Source: Bacillota bacterium
Lineage (GTDB): Bacteria; Bacillota; Bacilli; Paenibacillales; NBRC-103111
Assembly: GCA_023388055.1 (NCBI GenBank)
Contig: JAEWGW010000011.1
Coordinates: forward strand, 248,001 to 312,000
DNA: 64,000 bases
Direction: 5' to 3'
Position 1 is the stretch's first letter; each line of letters starts with the position of its first letter. Of the stretch, positions 1 through 8,863 are shown piece by piece. The position numbers and the translations under genes were made by a program. The notes under the pieces are model-generated. The model had not been told where the DNA came from and ran no database searches. It worked only from the letters and a program-made list of their open reading frames with translations.

Positions 1-1915
1 TATTGGCGTGGCAGAAAACGGCTCCATTTTCACCCGTACCCTTGTTGTAGTTGGTGAGCGGGTCCGCGGGATCAGGGAAGGTGGTGATGGACGGATGCAG
101 CTTCTTGATGCCCAGCTCGGTGTCCAGCATTTCACGTACGCTATCCATGGCTTGGATGCCCTTCTGCTCCTCGGCCATTCCCGAGAGGGTTGCCCAGGTT
201 TGGGAGTTAAGCCAAATTTTCGCTTCATCGTGAATATCGCTGCCCAGGAAACGCCCGTCGTCCATCACGGCGCGCCGGAACCATTTGCCGTCCCAGCCCA
301 GGGTATTCACCAGCTCCTGCTGCTCCGCATACATCTTCCGGAAGCCTTCCACATCCTCGGGATGGCCGGCCAGCACAGCCAGGTCCTGCATTTTCAGAAG
401 CACGGTGCCCAGTTGCATGGCGGTCCAGATGCTTTCGCCCTTGCCCTTGCGGCAGACGCGGAACAGCTGGTCGTTCCAGTCGGAGCGCAGCATCAGCGGG
501 AAGCCATTGGGCCCCAGCTTGGAGGCGGTGAAATCGATGGCGCGCTTCAAGTGGCCGTAAATGGTATCCTCTCCGCCATCATAATACGGCACAGTTTCCT
601 GAAGGAAGGAGGCGTCCCCGGTTTCGGCGGCCAGGTCCCAAACAGGCAGGGCGGTCCACAGATGATCGTCCGAATGGATGCTGGTGACAGGCTCCCAACC
701 TTCCGTGGGGAAAAAATAGTGGTTTACATGCCCGTCCTGGTATTGCTGGCCCAACAACAGCTTGATCTTATCCTTGGCCCGCTCCTGATCGAAGGGGATC
801 ACGGACAAGATGTCCTGGGCGGTATCCCGGTAGCCCACTCCGCGGAAGGTGCCGGTGGCGTAGAAGGAGATGTTCCGCGAAAACTGGAAGTTCCGCTCCG
901 CCTGGTACGGGTTCCAGATGTTAATCATCCGTGAAGCTTCCTCATCCGGCAGCTGGCATTCCAGCTTGCCCAGGTAGTCCGCCCAGTTAGCGGTAAGGGC
1001 GGCGAAGGATTTGTCGACGAAGTCTTTTTGCCGGGAATGGTCCAGCGCTGCTGCAATCTCCTCTTCGGTCATGGCGCAGCCGAGGAACATGTTCAGTATC
1101 CGGGTTTCGCCGGGCTGAAGGGTGACCTGGAATTGAAGGGCGCCGCAGGGGTCGCCGCCTAGCAGAGTGGAGTTGGTGCAGCCGTCTCCTTCGATGGCCT
1201 CCGGATTGGCTTCACTCCGGTAGGTCCCGATAAATTCGTCACGGTCCCCGTCATAGGCATAAAGCGGCGTATCCGAGGCGAAATAAACCAGCGGGGTTTC
1301 GTCGGGTTTGGGCTGATTTTCCACACCGTATTTGTAGACCAGCGCTTCCTTATCGAGGTAGGTTACGGACACCTGATGCTTGTTGTAGCACTGCCACTGG
1401 AGCTCCCGCATAAATTCCATCATACCGAATTCGGCGTAGGCGAACACGTTCAGGGATTTGGCGCTGTCACTGTTGTTGGTCAGGGTGAGGTTCCAGATCA
1501 GCGAGTTCTCATATGGTCCGACAAAATAAACAGTCTTCGCTGCCAAGCCGTCCCGCTCCGCTTCAAAGCGGGTGTAGCCCATGCCGTGGGCGCTTTTCCA
1601 GGAGGTAGGGCGGGCATGAGCCGGCTCGTTGGTGGGACACCAGTATTCTCCGTTGACCCGGTCTTGCAGGTAAATGTAAGGTCCGGAGCGGTCAGTAGGC
1701 AGATGGAAGAACCGGTAGCGGGTGATCCGCCAGATTTGGGGGGACTTGTAGAAGGCTACGCCGCCGCCCGCTTGGGACATCATGGTATGGAAGGTGCCGT
1801 TGGACAAATAGTTCATCCAGGGCGTCGGGGTGTCGTGACGGAGAAACTCCACTTCTTTTTTGTCGTCGTGGAAGCGGAAGGTTTGCTCCAGCGGTTGATG
1901 GGTGGGCTTTTTCAT
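1..1915 (-). CDS. GH94 family glycoside phosphorylase, C-terminus cut by window edge
   Basis: Predicted cytoplasmic enzyme that cleaves a beta-linked di- or oligosaccharide with phosphate, as cellobiose and chitobiose phosphorylases do. About 638 residues are present; the rest lies left of the window. The N-terminal part (PWMNYLSNGTFHTMMSQAGG) has the GH94 beta-sandwich character. Further on are GVGYRDTAQDIL, the catalytic-Asp region RSDWNDQ, and KGTGENGAVFCHAN near the edge, all family-typical. The ATG at 1915 follows AAAAGGAGCG with good spacing. It is the third gene of a minus-strand series behind the rhamnose-mutarotase-like and GH2 genes, separated from the latter by 343 bp holding a dyad repeat. 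The substrate cannot be read from sequence. Family call is firm, specificity open. Confidence 0.88.
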   Translation of the reverse strand, partial: MKKPTHQPLEQTFRFHDDKKEVEFLRHDTPTPWMNYLSNGTFHTMMSQAGGGVAFYKSPQIWRITRYRFFHLPTDRSGPYIYLQDRVNGEYWCPTNEPAHARPTSWKSAHGMGYTRFEAERDGLAAKTVYFVGPYENSLIWNLTLTNNSDSAKSLNVFAYAEFGMMEFMRELQWQCYNKHQVSVTYLDKEALVYKYGVENQPKPDETPLVYFASDTPLYAYDGDRDEFIGTYRSEANPEAIEGDGCTNSTLLGGDPCGALQFQVTLQPGETRILNMFLGCAMTEEEIAAALDHSRQKDFVDKSFAALTANWADYLGKLECQLPDEEASRMINIWNPYQAERNFQFSRNISFYATGTFRGVGYRDTAQDILSVIPFDQERAKDKIKLLLGQQYQDGHVNHYFFPTEGWEPVTSIHSDDHLWTALPVWDLAAETGDASFLQETVPYYDGGEDTIYGHLKRAIDFTASKLGPNGFPLMLRSDWNDQLFRVCRKGKGESIWTAMQLGTVLLKMQDLAVLAGHPEDVEGFRKMYAEQQELVNTLGWDGKWFRRAVMDDGRFLGSDIHDEAKIWLNSQTWATLSGMAEEQKGIQAMDSVREMLDTELGIKKLHPSITTFPDPADPLTNYNKGTGENGAVFCHAN

Positions 1916-1950
1916 GGGATCGCTCCTTTTGTGGTGTCCCCCGGGGACGC

Positions 1951-2132
1951 TAACGGAACTCAGCGGCTCTTAGCGGCCGAAAATGGCGTGTTCCGTATTG
2001 TAACGGAACGGAGAGACCGTTAACCTGCGTTTGGCGGTTTTTCGGGCCAAATTTGTCCTCTAAGAGTCGGATAGTTCCGTTAGAAAATCCGAAGGGTGGA
2101 ATTTGCCGTGTAAGCGTCGGATAGTTCCGTTA
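1951..2132. repeat. Dyad repeat element, locus 1 (four 22-bp units, ++--)
   Basis: Four 22-bp units start at 1951 and 2001 (plus) and 2061 and 2111 (minus orientation). Each begins TAACGGAAC and most end CTTA when read in the same sense. Start-to-start spacing is 50, 60 and 50 bp. The element fills most of the 343-bp gap between the GH2 and GH94 genes. The same layout recurs at 14419, 14718 and 19206. Not a family I recognise. Confidence 0.8.
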
Positions 2133-2258
2133 CAGGTAGACAGGTAGACAGGCAGGTAATGGGTGAGCAGGCGCCGCATTGAAAAGGTACTGGTTGTTGG
2201 AGCGGCGGCCTGCCTGTTTATTGATTGTGTTAGAGTTACCGGACAGCTGCAGCCAGCC

Positions 2259-5200
2259 TTACTTCGGCTCAACCTCGTCCATGGTCATGCGGTATTGCAG
2301 GTCCTTCATGTACTGGCCGTCTTCGTTCAGGAAAACCAGGCCCAGCCGGACATCCTCTTTGGCAGAATGGACGATGGCGATCAATCGGTTAACCCCCGGC
2401 TGCAGTGTAATCCGCTTCTGCGGCTCAGGCTCCAGCTTACCGTTCAGGTATATTTCGTAGGGAGCATTGGTGTTAATTCGCAGCTTGCCGGCGCGTTCAC
2501 CAGCAGTCCCGGATTCGGTAGCAGCACCTGCATCAGTACCAGCCGCAAGCCCTTTTCCAGTATCTGCAGCAGCACCAGCACCAGCACCAGTCTCAACACC
2601 AGCACCAGTCTCAACACCAGCACCAGCCCAAGCATCAACACCAGCCTCAACCCCAGCATCAGCATTGGCTCCAGCACCTGCCACCGGCACATGTACGAAG
2701 CAGCTCAGGAACCAGGGGGTTCCGCCCGGATTGTCCAGCAGCACGGTGCCATCCTCGGGGCTGCGCTCCTTCTTTTTCATCCAGCCGTAGAGACCTTCAC
2801 CCAAGTTGTTCAGCGAAAATTCCGGATCGGTATAATAGCTCTTCATCGCCGCAAAATCCACATAAGCCGGGCAGGGGAGCGCCATCAGGCTTTCGATCGC
2901 CCATTCCCCGTCACCCTTGATGGATTCCAGCAGACCGTCCCCGAAGGCTGCGCCCAGATTGGCCAGCAAACGGGTGTACAGCCGGATGCTCTTGGCGCTG
3001 TCCGCGTCAAGCAGCAGCTGGGAGAACAGCAGCTGTCCTTTTTCTAAGGGGAGTCTGGCCAGGAACACGCCGGATTCCCGGGTTTTGTCGCGGTTGAATT
3101 CCACCAGCGCCAAGCGGCTGTATTCGGCTGCATATTGCCCGACGAAGAAGTCCTTCCAGGCGGTTCCCTCTATACTCCGGCACAGCACGGCCGCGCCGGG
3201 AATCTCCAGGCGGTGCAAGGCCAAGGGCTTATTCACCACATTCCGCGGAGACAGATGCACTTTATCGAAGCCGAAGAGATCCACCGGACTCATGCCGGAA
3301 ACCTCGTGGCACGCATACTCTGCCTCCAGATGATACGTCTCGTGTTCAACCACCTTCACTACATCATCCGCCAGCCGGGCAAGACCCGATGCATCCTCAG
3401 GCAGCGCAGGCAGAACCAGCACCTTTCCGCCGCTTTGGGCAAACCGCCGCAGAGCATCGACTGTTTGTGGCGTTGAAATCCCATTGACGTGGGAGTTGCT
3501 GTGTACAGCATCCCCAACCGCTGTTTCCTTCAAAAGACCTGCCTCGACGATAACCAGACTTCCCGCAGGCAGCGCCCCCAGCTCAGAGCCATCCGCCACA
3601 AGCTGATGCTCCAGCCGGATCGCCTCCAGGAACGCTTGCGCCTGGCCGCCCGCCTTCACCCAAGCCGCCGTCAGAGGCACACCCTTTGCTTCCGCAGAAA
3701 TAACAGTACGGCCTTCCGTCGCCACTACGCTGACTGCAGCCGCTTCCGGCACGGCTCCCGCCGCTTCCCCCGCGTAAGCCAGCAGGTTACGCAGCAGCAG
3801 GCAAGCCTGGGGTACACGCCCAACATGGGTCATCATCTCCATCTGATTGGCTACAAACATGCCTCCGTCACTTTTATACTCCAAAAGCGGTGTCCACAGA
3901 TCGCCGCCGTCTCCGAAATCCCCGGAGCTGCATTCCAGAATCATGGTGAAATCGCCGTGCAGCGGCTTTTCGAATGCCGCCCGCACCACCGGCTCCGGTC
4001 CGTCCTCATGGAGCGCTTCATGCCAGAACATAAAGTCATCGCTGCCCAATCCTTTCAGCACCGGATGCTTCCAATCGGCGCCATGGGCCCGCAGGAAGCT
4101 CTGCCTGCTCAAGGCCAGCTTGCCCAGGGACAGGCTGATCTGCTCCAGCAGAAGCACACGACCGCCTTGGCTCACATGCTGCTTCAGCACCGCTTCCAAT
4201 CCGCCATCCCGGTCCGCCAGCTTGCTTCCGGCAATAACCAGAGTCTCCTGCGAAAGCCCGGCAAGCTCATCAGGTCCAATCCGGCGGCATCCGGGAACCA
4301 GAGGCAACAAAGCTTCATAATCCGTGCTGCTGCCTACAAAAACAGCAGGACGCGCTACTCCGGCAGGCGAAGTCTTCAAGGCCCCAGAATAAATCCGGTA
4401 CGGCACAACCAGCTCATGCACTGGCTGTCCGTCATGCCGCAGCACAGCCGTCAGCACGGCTTCCTCCACCGCAGACACCTCACCGGGCGTCCACTCGAAG
4501 GAGACCACCCGATGATCGGCGGGCTCCTGGACGAAGCCGAAGGTTTTTTCAAATACAGTCCGCCCGCCCTGACGGATGCTGCACACGACCTCCACATCAC
4601 GCGTAACCAGCGTATCGTTGAACACATCGAAGCTCCGCCGGACAGGCAGGTCGTCGAAGAAGCTGGTGTTGTATTCCGCCGCCAGAATGGTGGCAGGTTT
4701 GAAGGAGGCGGCCATAATCGCGAAGGACGGGTTTGTCCTGTACGCCGGGTATTCCGCAGGCAGCAGGCCGTTGTTCAGCGATAGGGAGTAGCGCGGAATT
4801 ACCTTAGGCTTTGGCCCCGGCGTATCCAGACGTTCCGGCGTTGGCAAGGGAATGTCCCGTTCCGGCATAGCCCGCATGAAATAGTGGGCGAAGTTAAAGG
4901 TGGAGATGCCGGACACCCCTTGGCGGCGGGCATATTCCACAAACAGACGCTCTTTTTCCGCCAGTCCCTTGGCGGCCTCATCCGTATGATGGTAGGCATC
5001 GAAGCCCACATACATGCTGCTGTTCTGGGGGCAAATGTACCACCAGCCGCCATGCTCGCCGAATACCAGGGGCACCGACCGGTCCCATTGGTCGATGATG
5101 CCGTCGATGTTGTAATGGCGGGTTTCCACCTCTGTCAGCTCTTTGGGTAAAAGGCGGTTGTCCCCCTCCACGATAATGGGGCGGGTGGCGTCCATACGGC

Positions 5201-6563
5201 GGATAATGTCCATAAATTCCGGAATAAAGGTTTTAAAAATATCCCGCCCGTCCACCCAGCGCATTTCGTTCTCGACGCTCCACATGATAATGGAGGGGTG
5301 GTTTTTGTCCCGCTGAACCAGACGCTCCACATGGCGGCGGCAGTTCTCAATATAGTCGGGATGGTCGGCCTGCATGGTTTTGCCGGAGCCATAGATGGCG
5401 GTTTCGTCCACGATCAGCATGCCCATCTCATCCGCGATGTCCAGATAATACGTCGGGTATGGCTCCGCATGCAGGCGGACGCTGTTCACGCCCGCTTCCT
5501 TACACATGCTGTACCAGGTGCGAACATACCCTTCCGTCTGCTGATTCGCCCCCTGGAAATGCCAGGAGTCCCCGCGCAGATTCACCGGAATCCCATTCAG
5601 GATAAAACGCGGCCCTTCGGTCCACACCTCACGGAAACCAAAACGGATCTCCTGCCGGTCCAGGACAAGCCCTTCCGAAACAAGCTCCAGCTCCAGCATA
5701 TACAGGAACGGCTGATCGGGACTCCATAACACCGGGTCCGCCCAGTCCAGGGAGAAACGGGCCATACCTGTCGCGCCATTGGGAACCGCCGCTACCTCCG
5801 AAGCTTCCGCCTCCAGCACAACCGCAGCTTCGGCGTCCCCAGCAGGCTTCACCGCGAGCCGCAGCTCAGGCCGCCCGCCCGTCGCAACCGCACCTGAACC
5901 AGCCGACACAGACACACCCACCGGCAGAGTAATCGAGGCATCCACCTCCAGCCGCTTCTCACGGACGGAGGTACGGACCACAACATCCTCAATCGCCTTC
6001 ACAGGCTGGCTTTCCAGGAACAAATCCTGCCAGATCCCCCGGGCGATGTAGCCGAACCAGGAGCCGGTGAGGCCGGTGACCTTTTCCAAACCGGAGGGTA
6101 TCTTCACCTTGGGAAAGCTGCTGCACACCACATGAAGGCGGTGCTCGCCGCCGGGCTTCACCTTACCCGTCACTTCCACGCGAAGGGGCAGATAACCGTC
6201 CTGCCAAAAAGCGATTTGCTCCCGGTCCAGATAAACGGCAGCCTGCTGCATGATCCCGTCCAAACGCAGGAAAATCCGCTGATTTTCCATTTCAACAGGA
6301 ACCGTAAACGTCCGGTGCAGCACACCTGCCGCGGCTGCCTCCCATTCCTTGGGATAACCGAACAGATCATAGGGGCGGTATTCATGCTCGGGGATATCGC
6401 CCATTTTTCTGCCGGGCACATTCTCGTACGCGCTTCTCCAACTGGAGGGCACCAGCACCTTCTGCGGTTCAAAAGCCAGCTGATACGGCAGCTCAAGAGC
6501 GGTTGGGGTGGAGTAAAGGGGCATAAAATCCCATTCTCCGTTTAAGCAAACGGTGGTCCGCAT
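2259..6563 (-). CDS. Large GH2 family glycoside hydrolase (beta-galactosidase/beta-glucuronidase type)
   Basis: Predicted retaining exo-glycosidase of 1434 residues. The sugar-binding jelly roll covers about 1-190, an Ig-like sandwich 190-315 and the TIM barrel 315-620. The acid/base Glu is E433 in WSVENEMRW and the nucleophile Glu is E503 in VFGEHGGWW. The remaining 800 residues include a flavodoxin/GATase-like stretch (about 740-830, VFVGSSTDYEALLPL) and a C-terminal beta-rich part behind a Gly/Ala/Thr-rich linker. There is no signal peptide, so it is probably cytoplasmic. ATG 6563 is preferred over GTG 6572 because AAGGAAGG lies 8 nt upstream of it. It starts 19 nt after the stop of the mutarotase-like gene, so the two are probably co-transcribed. 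It is longer than a typical GH2 enzyme. Exact substrate unknown. Confidence 0.9.
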   Translation of the reverse strand: MRTTVCLNGEWDFMPLYSTPTALELPYQLAFEPQKVLVPSSWRSAYENVPGRKMGDIPEHEYRPYDLFGYPKEWEAAAAGVLHRTFTVPVEMENQRIFLRLDGIMQQAAVYLDREQIAFWQDGYLPLRVEVTGKVKPGGEHRLHVVCSSFPKVKIPSGLEKVTGLTGSWFGYIARGIWQDLFLESQPVKAIEDVVVRTSVREKRLEVDASITLPVGVSVSAGSGAVATGGRPELRLAVKPAGDAEAAVVLEAEASEVAAVPNGATGMARFSLDWADPVLWSPDQPFLYMLELELVSEGLVLDRQEIRFGFREVWTEGPRFILNGIPVNLRGDSWHFQGANQQTEGYVRTWYSMCKEAGVNSVRLHAEPYPTYYLDIADEMGMLIVDETAIYGSGKTMQADHPDYIENCRRHVERLVQRDKNHPSIIMWSVENEMRWVDGRDIFKTFIPEFMDIIRRMDATRPIIVEGDNRLLPKELTEVETRHYNIDGIIDQWDRSVPLVFGEHGGWWYICPQNSSMYVGFDAYHHTDEAAKGLAEKERLFVEYARRQGVSGISTFNFAHYFMRAMPERDIPLPTPERLDTPGPKPKVIPRYSLSLNNGLLPAEYPAYRTNPSFAIMAASFKPATILAAEYNTSFFDDLPVRRSFDVFNDTLVTRDVEVVCSIRQGGRTVFEKTFGFVQEPADHRVVSFEWTPGEVSAVEEAVLTAVLRHDGQPVHELVVPYRIYSGALKTSPAGVARPAVFVGSSTDYEALLPLVPGCRRIGPDELAGLSQETLVIAGSKLADRDGGLEAVLKQHVSQGGRVLLLEQISLSLGKLALSRQSFLRAHGADWKHPVLKGLGSDDFMFWHEALHEDGPEPVVRAAFEKPLHGDFTMILECSSGDFGDGGDLWTPLLEYKSDGGMFVANQMEMMTHVGRVPQACLLLRNLLAYAGEAAGAVPEAAAVSVVATEGRTVISAEAKGVPLTAAWVKAGGQAQAFLEAIRLEHQLVADGSELGALPAGSLVIVEAGLLKETAVGDAVHSNSHVNGISTPQTVDALRRFAQSGGKVLVLPALPEDASGLARLADDVVKVVEHETYHLEAEYACHEVSGMSPVDLFGFDKVHLSPRNVVNKPLALHRLEIPGAAVLCRSIEGTAWKDFFVGQYAAEYSRLALVEFNRDKTRESGVFLARLPLEKGQLLFSQLLLDADSAKSIRLYTRLLANLGAAFGDGLLESIKGDGEWAIESLMALPCPAYVDFAAMKSYYTDPEFSLNNLGEGLYGWMKKKERSPEDGTVLLDNPGGTPWFLSCFVHVPVAGAGANADAGVEAGVDAWAGAGVETGAGVETGAGAGAAADTGKGLAAGTDAGAATESGTAGERAGKLRINTNAPYEIYLNGKLEPEPQKRITLQPGVNRLIAIVHSAKEDVRLGLVFLNEDGQYMKDLQYRMTMDEVEPK
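2570..2665 (-). repeat. Coding microsatellite encoding Gly/Ala/Thr/Val linker of the GH2 enzyme
   Basis: Degenerate CACCAG/CAACAC hexamer repeats inside the GH2 gene. On the coding strand they give an Ala-Gly-rich low-complexity linker with recurring GAGVETGAG near the C-terminus. Length variation by slippage is plausible; the reading frame is kept. Confidence 0.75.
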
Positions 6564-6581
6564 AATTGTCACCTTCCTTGT

Positions 6582-7220
6582 TCAAATTTCCGCATGAAGA
6601 ACCAGCGGGATGTCCAGCCAGGGGCGGGAGTCGGGCCATTTAACAAAGTGGGGGTCCATAACGGCGCCCCAGTCAGTTGGGGTATTGGCGGTGGTGAGTT
6701 TGCCGCGGTAGGGCGCTTTTTCCACCAGATAAGGCTTTTCCGAATAAAAGAACATCAGGTCCTCATGCAGGGAAATAATGCCGTATTTGCAGCCGTCCCC
6801 CGGCTTCTCCTCCTGGTACTGGTAGTGGTAAAAAATATAGCTGGCGATCTTGTCCGGCTCAAGCCGGGCCAATCTCCCGTATGGTGTGCCGTTGCCTGGG
6901 GAAGTCCGCCAGGGCGATCCCTCGAAAGGGGCCTGATAGTGAAAAATATCCGCCATGGGCGCCCAACGTCGATCCTCAGCACCACCGGGCCAAATCCGCA
7001 GCACCTCGGGAGCACCCGCAAGTAACTTGTGGGGGTCCGCAGCCGGACCGTCGCCGGGGCATTCATAATACACAAACAGCTGGCTGTCCCATTGGAAAAG
7101 ACTGAGGCGGCTAACCCCGTTTTCAGTCATCCGCTCCTGAAGGGAGGGTTGATTTTGCTCCAAAAAGGTCTGTATGTCCGATTCCGCATTCATCTGAGCT
7201 CTGAATTGACAGCGTTTCAC
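6582..7220 (-). CDS. L-rhamnose mutarotase-like (RhaM/DUF718) protein
   Basis: 212 residues. The central part carries the RhaM signature: a Ser-Leu-Phe strand, LFVYYEC, then W.PMADIFHY. RhaM interconverts alpha and beta anomers of L-rhamnose. This protein is about twice the length of RhaM (about 105 residues): the mutarotase-like half is N-terminal (1-120) and the rest (SYIFYHYQYQEE onward) is not recognised. The start is GTG at 7220 with GGAGGCGG 6 nt upstream. It is the first gene of the minus-strand glycan unit and is divergent from the AraC regulator at 7325. It could be a sugar-binding or epimerase variant rather than a true RhaM; residues proving catalysis cannot be fixed here. Confidence 0.65.
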   Translation of the reverse strand: MKRCQFRAQMNAESDIQTFLEQNQPSLQERMTENGVSRLSLFQWDSQLFVYYECPGDGPAADPHKLLAGAPEVLRIWPGGAEDRRWAPMADIFHYQAPFEGSPWRTSPGNGTPYGRLARLEPDKIASYIFYHYQYQEEKPGDGCKYGIISLHEDLMFFYSEKPYLVEKAPYRGKLTTANTPTDWGAVMDPHFVKWPDSRPWLDIPLVLHAEI

Positions 7221-7289
7221 TGTATCCGCCTCCGTGAAGCAAGCTTTATGTCTTCCCCTTTATGGTAAGCCAAGCTGAAGTCTGGCGCC

Positions 7290-7318
7290 TTGACGATCCG
7301 GTCTTTGTTTAGCATAAT
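7290..7318 (+). promoter_or_regulatory. Sigma-A-type promoter of the AraC regulator
   Basis: TTGACG (7290-7295), 17-bp spacer, CATAAT (7313-7318). The ATG of the regulator is at 7325, about where transcription should start, and no Shine-Dalgarno sequence precedes it. Confidence 0.7.
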
Positions 7319-7324
7319 AATGAC

Positions 7325-8197
7325 ATGACCAAAAAAATCTATTACAGGGATATGGATTTGGACCCGGGCTTTATTTTCCGCATCCAAAAATGCCCGTTAA
7401 CCCATGACTACTTTGTGCATAGCCATGATTTTTCCGAGCTGGTGGTGATTCTGGAGGGAAGCGCCGTCCATGTGATTGAAGGAAGGGAGTATCCGGTTAC
7501 GGCCGGGCAGGTGTTTCTGATCCACGAGGGTGTGGCCCACGGCTACCGGGATGTGAACAATATCCAGTACGTTAACGTCATGTTCCACCGGGACCAGCTG
7601 CTCCAGCTGTCGGAGCTGAAATACCTGCCGGGTTTTCAGGCGCTGTTTTATATCGAGCCGTTTTACCGGAAGGAAATGAATTTCAAGGGCATGCTGACCC
7701 TGGAGCCGGAGCAGCTGGCGAAGGTATCGGGGATGCTGGATTCCATTCTGGAGGAGGCGGAGCGGAAGGAGGAGGGGTACCGGCTGATGATCCGGACCTG
7801 TTTTTCGGCGCTGGTGGCAACCCTGTCCCGGTATTATTCCGCCAACAGCGGCGGGGAGGAGAATAAGGCCCTGCGGATCGGCGAGGCGGTGACGTTTATC
7901 GAGGAGCATTTCCTGGAGCCGATTACGCTGGACCAGCTGGCGGAGGCGGCTTACCTGTCTAAGCGGCAGTTCTGCCGCGTGTTCGCCCGCAATTACCAGA
8001 CCACGCCCATCGACTATATCATCCGCCGCAGGCTGGATTATTCCTGTACGCTTCTGCGGGACGAGGCGGTTTCCGTTCAGCAGGCCGCCATGGAGAGCGG
8101 CTTTTCCGACCAGAATTATTACGCCCGCCAGTTTAAAAAGGTGTTCCGCTGCACCCCTACAGAGTACCGGGAACGGCAGAAGCTGCTGCATTCGTAA
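7325..8197 (+). CDS. AraC family transcriptional regulator, RhaS/RhaR-like
   Basis: 290 residues. The N-terminal cupin (about 1-130) has HSHDFSELVVILEG and a GQVFLIHEGVAHGY strand. The linker FQALFYIEPFYRKEMNFKG resembles RhaS/RhaR. Two C-terminal helix-turn-helix units follow (about 190-285: ITLDQLAEAAYLSKRQFCRV and VQQAAMESGFSDQNYYARQF). Such proteins activate sugar genes when the cupin binds the inducer. It is divergent from the mutarotase-like/GH2/GH94 series, with a 104-bp shared intergenic region, so it probably regulates them. The RhaM-like neighbour makes a rhamnose-related inducer likely, but this is inference. The mRNA may be leaderless (promoter -10 ends 6 nt before ATG). Confidence 0.88.
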   Translation: MTKKIYYRDMDLDPGFIFRIQKCPLTHDYFVHSHDFSELVVILEGSAVHVIEGREYPVTAGQVFLIHEGVAHGYRDVNNIQYVNVMFHRDQLLQLSELKYLPGFQALFYIEPFYRKEMNFKGMLTLEPEQLAKVSGMLDSILEEAERKEEGYRLMIRTCFSALVATLSRYYSANSGGEENKALRIGEAVTFIEEHFLEPITLDQLAEAAYLSKRQFCRVFARNYQTTPIDYIIRRRLDYSCTLLRDEAVSVQQAAMESGFSDQNYYARQFKKVFRCTPTEYRERQKLLHS

Positions 8198-8230
8198 CGC
8201 AGAAGCGGGAACCGTTATATTCAGCTCAAA

Positions 8231-8264
8231 AAAAGTGCCTCAGCTATCATGCTGGGGCACTTTT
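8231..8264. terminator. Bidirectional intrinsic terminator
   Basis: A 14-bp stem (8231-8244 with 8251-8264, one G.T pair) with a 6-nt loop and A/T runs on both sides. It serves the convergent AraC and MarR genes. The MarR stop codon lies inside the hairpin. Confidence 0.85.
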
Positions 8265-8704
8265 TCCATATATTCGGCTTCTACCACACTATGGTTGAAT
8301 TTCTTGAGCAGCTCGCCGAACTGCTTCATCTCCGCATCTGTCCAGTTATCCAGCACATGGCCCAGCCTGGCAATCCGGTTGGCCTTGTCATCCGACAGCA
8401 GCTGCTCCCCCAGCTCGGTAATACTGAGGATAAAGGCCCGTCCATCCAGCTCATCGGGGACGCGGCGGATGTAACCCTTTTGCTCCAGGGCGGAAACCTG
8501 GCGGCTGACAGTGGAGATGTCCAGGTGAAAGGTATGGGACAGGGTTTTGATGCTGCAGGCTCCACCCAGGGATATCTGGGTCAGGAGCAGGTAAGCGGCC
8601 CGGTCCAGACTGCCTACCTTCTGATAGGAAATCATGGAGGTGAGGCGGCGGATCAGGAGGGCCAGCTCCAGCTCTACACCCTCCAGGGACTGTTGGTTCA
8701 TCAT
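8240..8704 (-). CDS. MarR family transcriptional regulator
   Basis: 154 residues from ATG 8704. An in-frame ATG further upstream (8812) would add 36 residues, but GGAGGT at 8709-8714 points to 8704 or 8701. The winged helix occupies about 50-120, with recognition helix DISTVSRQVSALEQKGYIRR followed by the wing PDELDGRAFILSIT. MarR proteins are dimeric repressors that release DNA on binding small phenolic or lipophilic ligands. It is divergent from a second MarR gene (8864) that leads to a drug exporter, and ends in a terminator shared with the AraC gene. Its target is unknown; the divergent exporter unit is the natural candidate. Confidence 0.87.
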   Translation of the reverse strand: MMNQQSLEGVELELALLIRRLTSMISYQKVGSLDRAAYLLLTQISLGGACSIKTLSHTFHLDISTVSRQVSALEQKGYIRRVPDELDGRAFILSITELGEQLLSDDKANRIARLGHVLDNWTDAEMKQFGELLKKFNHSVVEAEYMEKVPQHDS

Positions 8705-8795
8705 AAGGACCTCCGTTGGCAACGTATGCTTCATGCTTATGTCAAGATTAACATAGGTGCGGTGGTTTGAAAACTCGGGCATTCCCGAATAAGAC

Positions 8796-8840
8796 TTGAC
8801 GAAGTTACTCAAACTGATTAATATTTAAATTGTTTAAATA
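8796..8840 (+). promoter_or_regulatory. Promoter plus MarR-type palindromic operator
   Basis: TTGACG (8796-8801), 17-bp spacer, TAATAT (8819-8824). A perfect inverted repeat with 8-bp arms, TATTTAAA/TTTAAATA and a 3-bp centre (8822-8840), overlaps the -10. A bound MarR dimer there would block polymerase. Confidence 0.8.
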
Positions 8841-8863
8841 AAAAGCAGGGAGATCACGGACCA

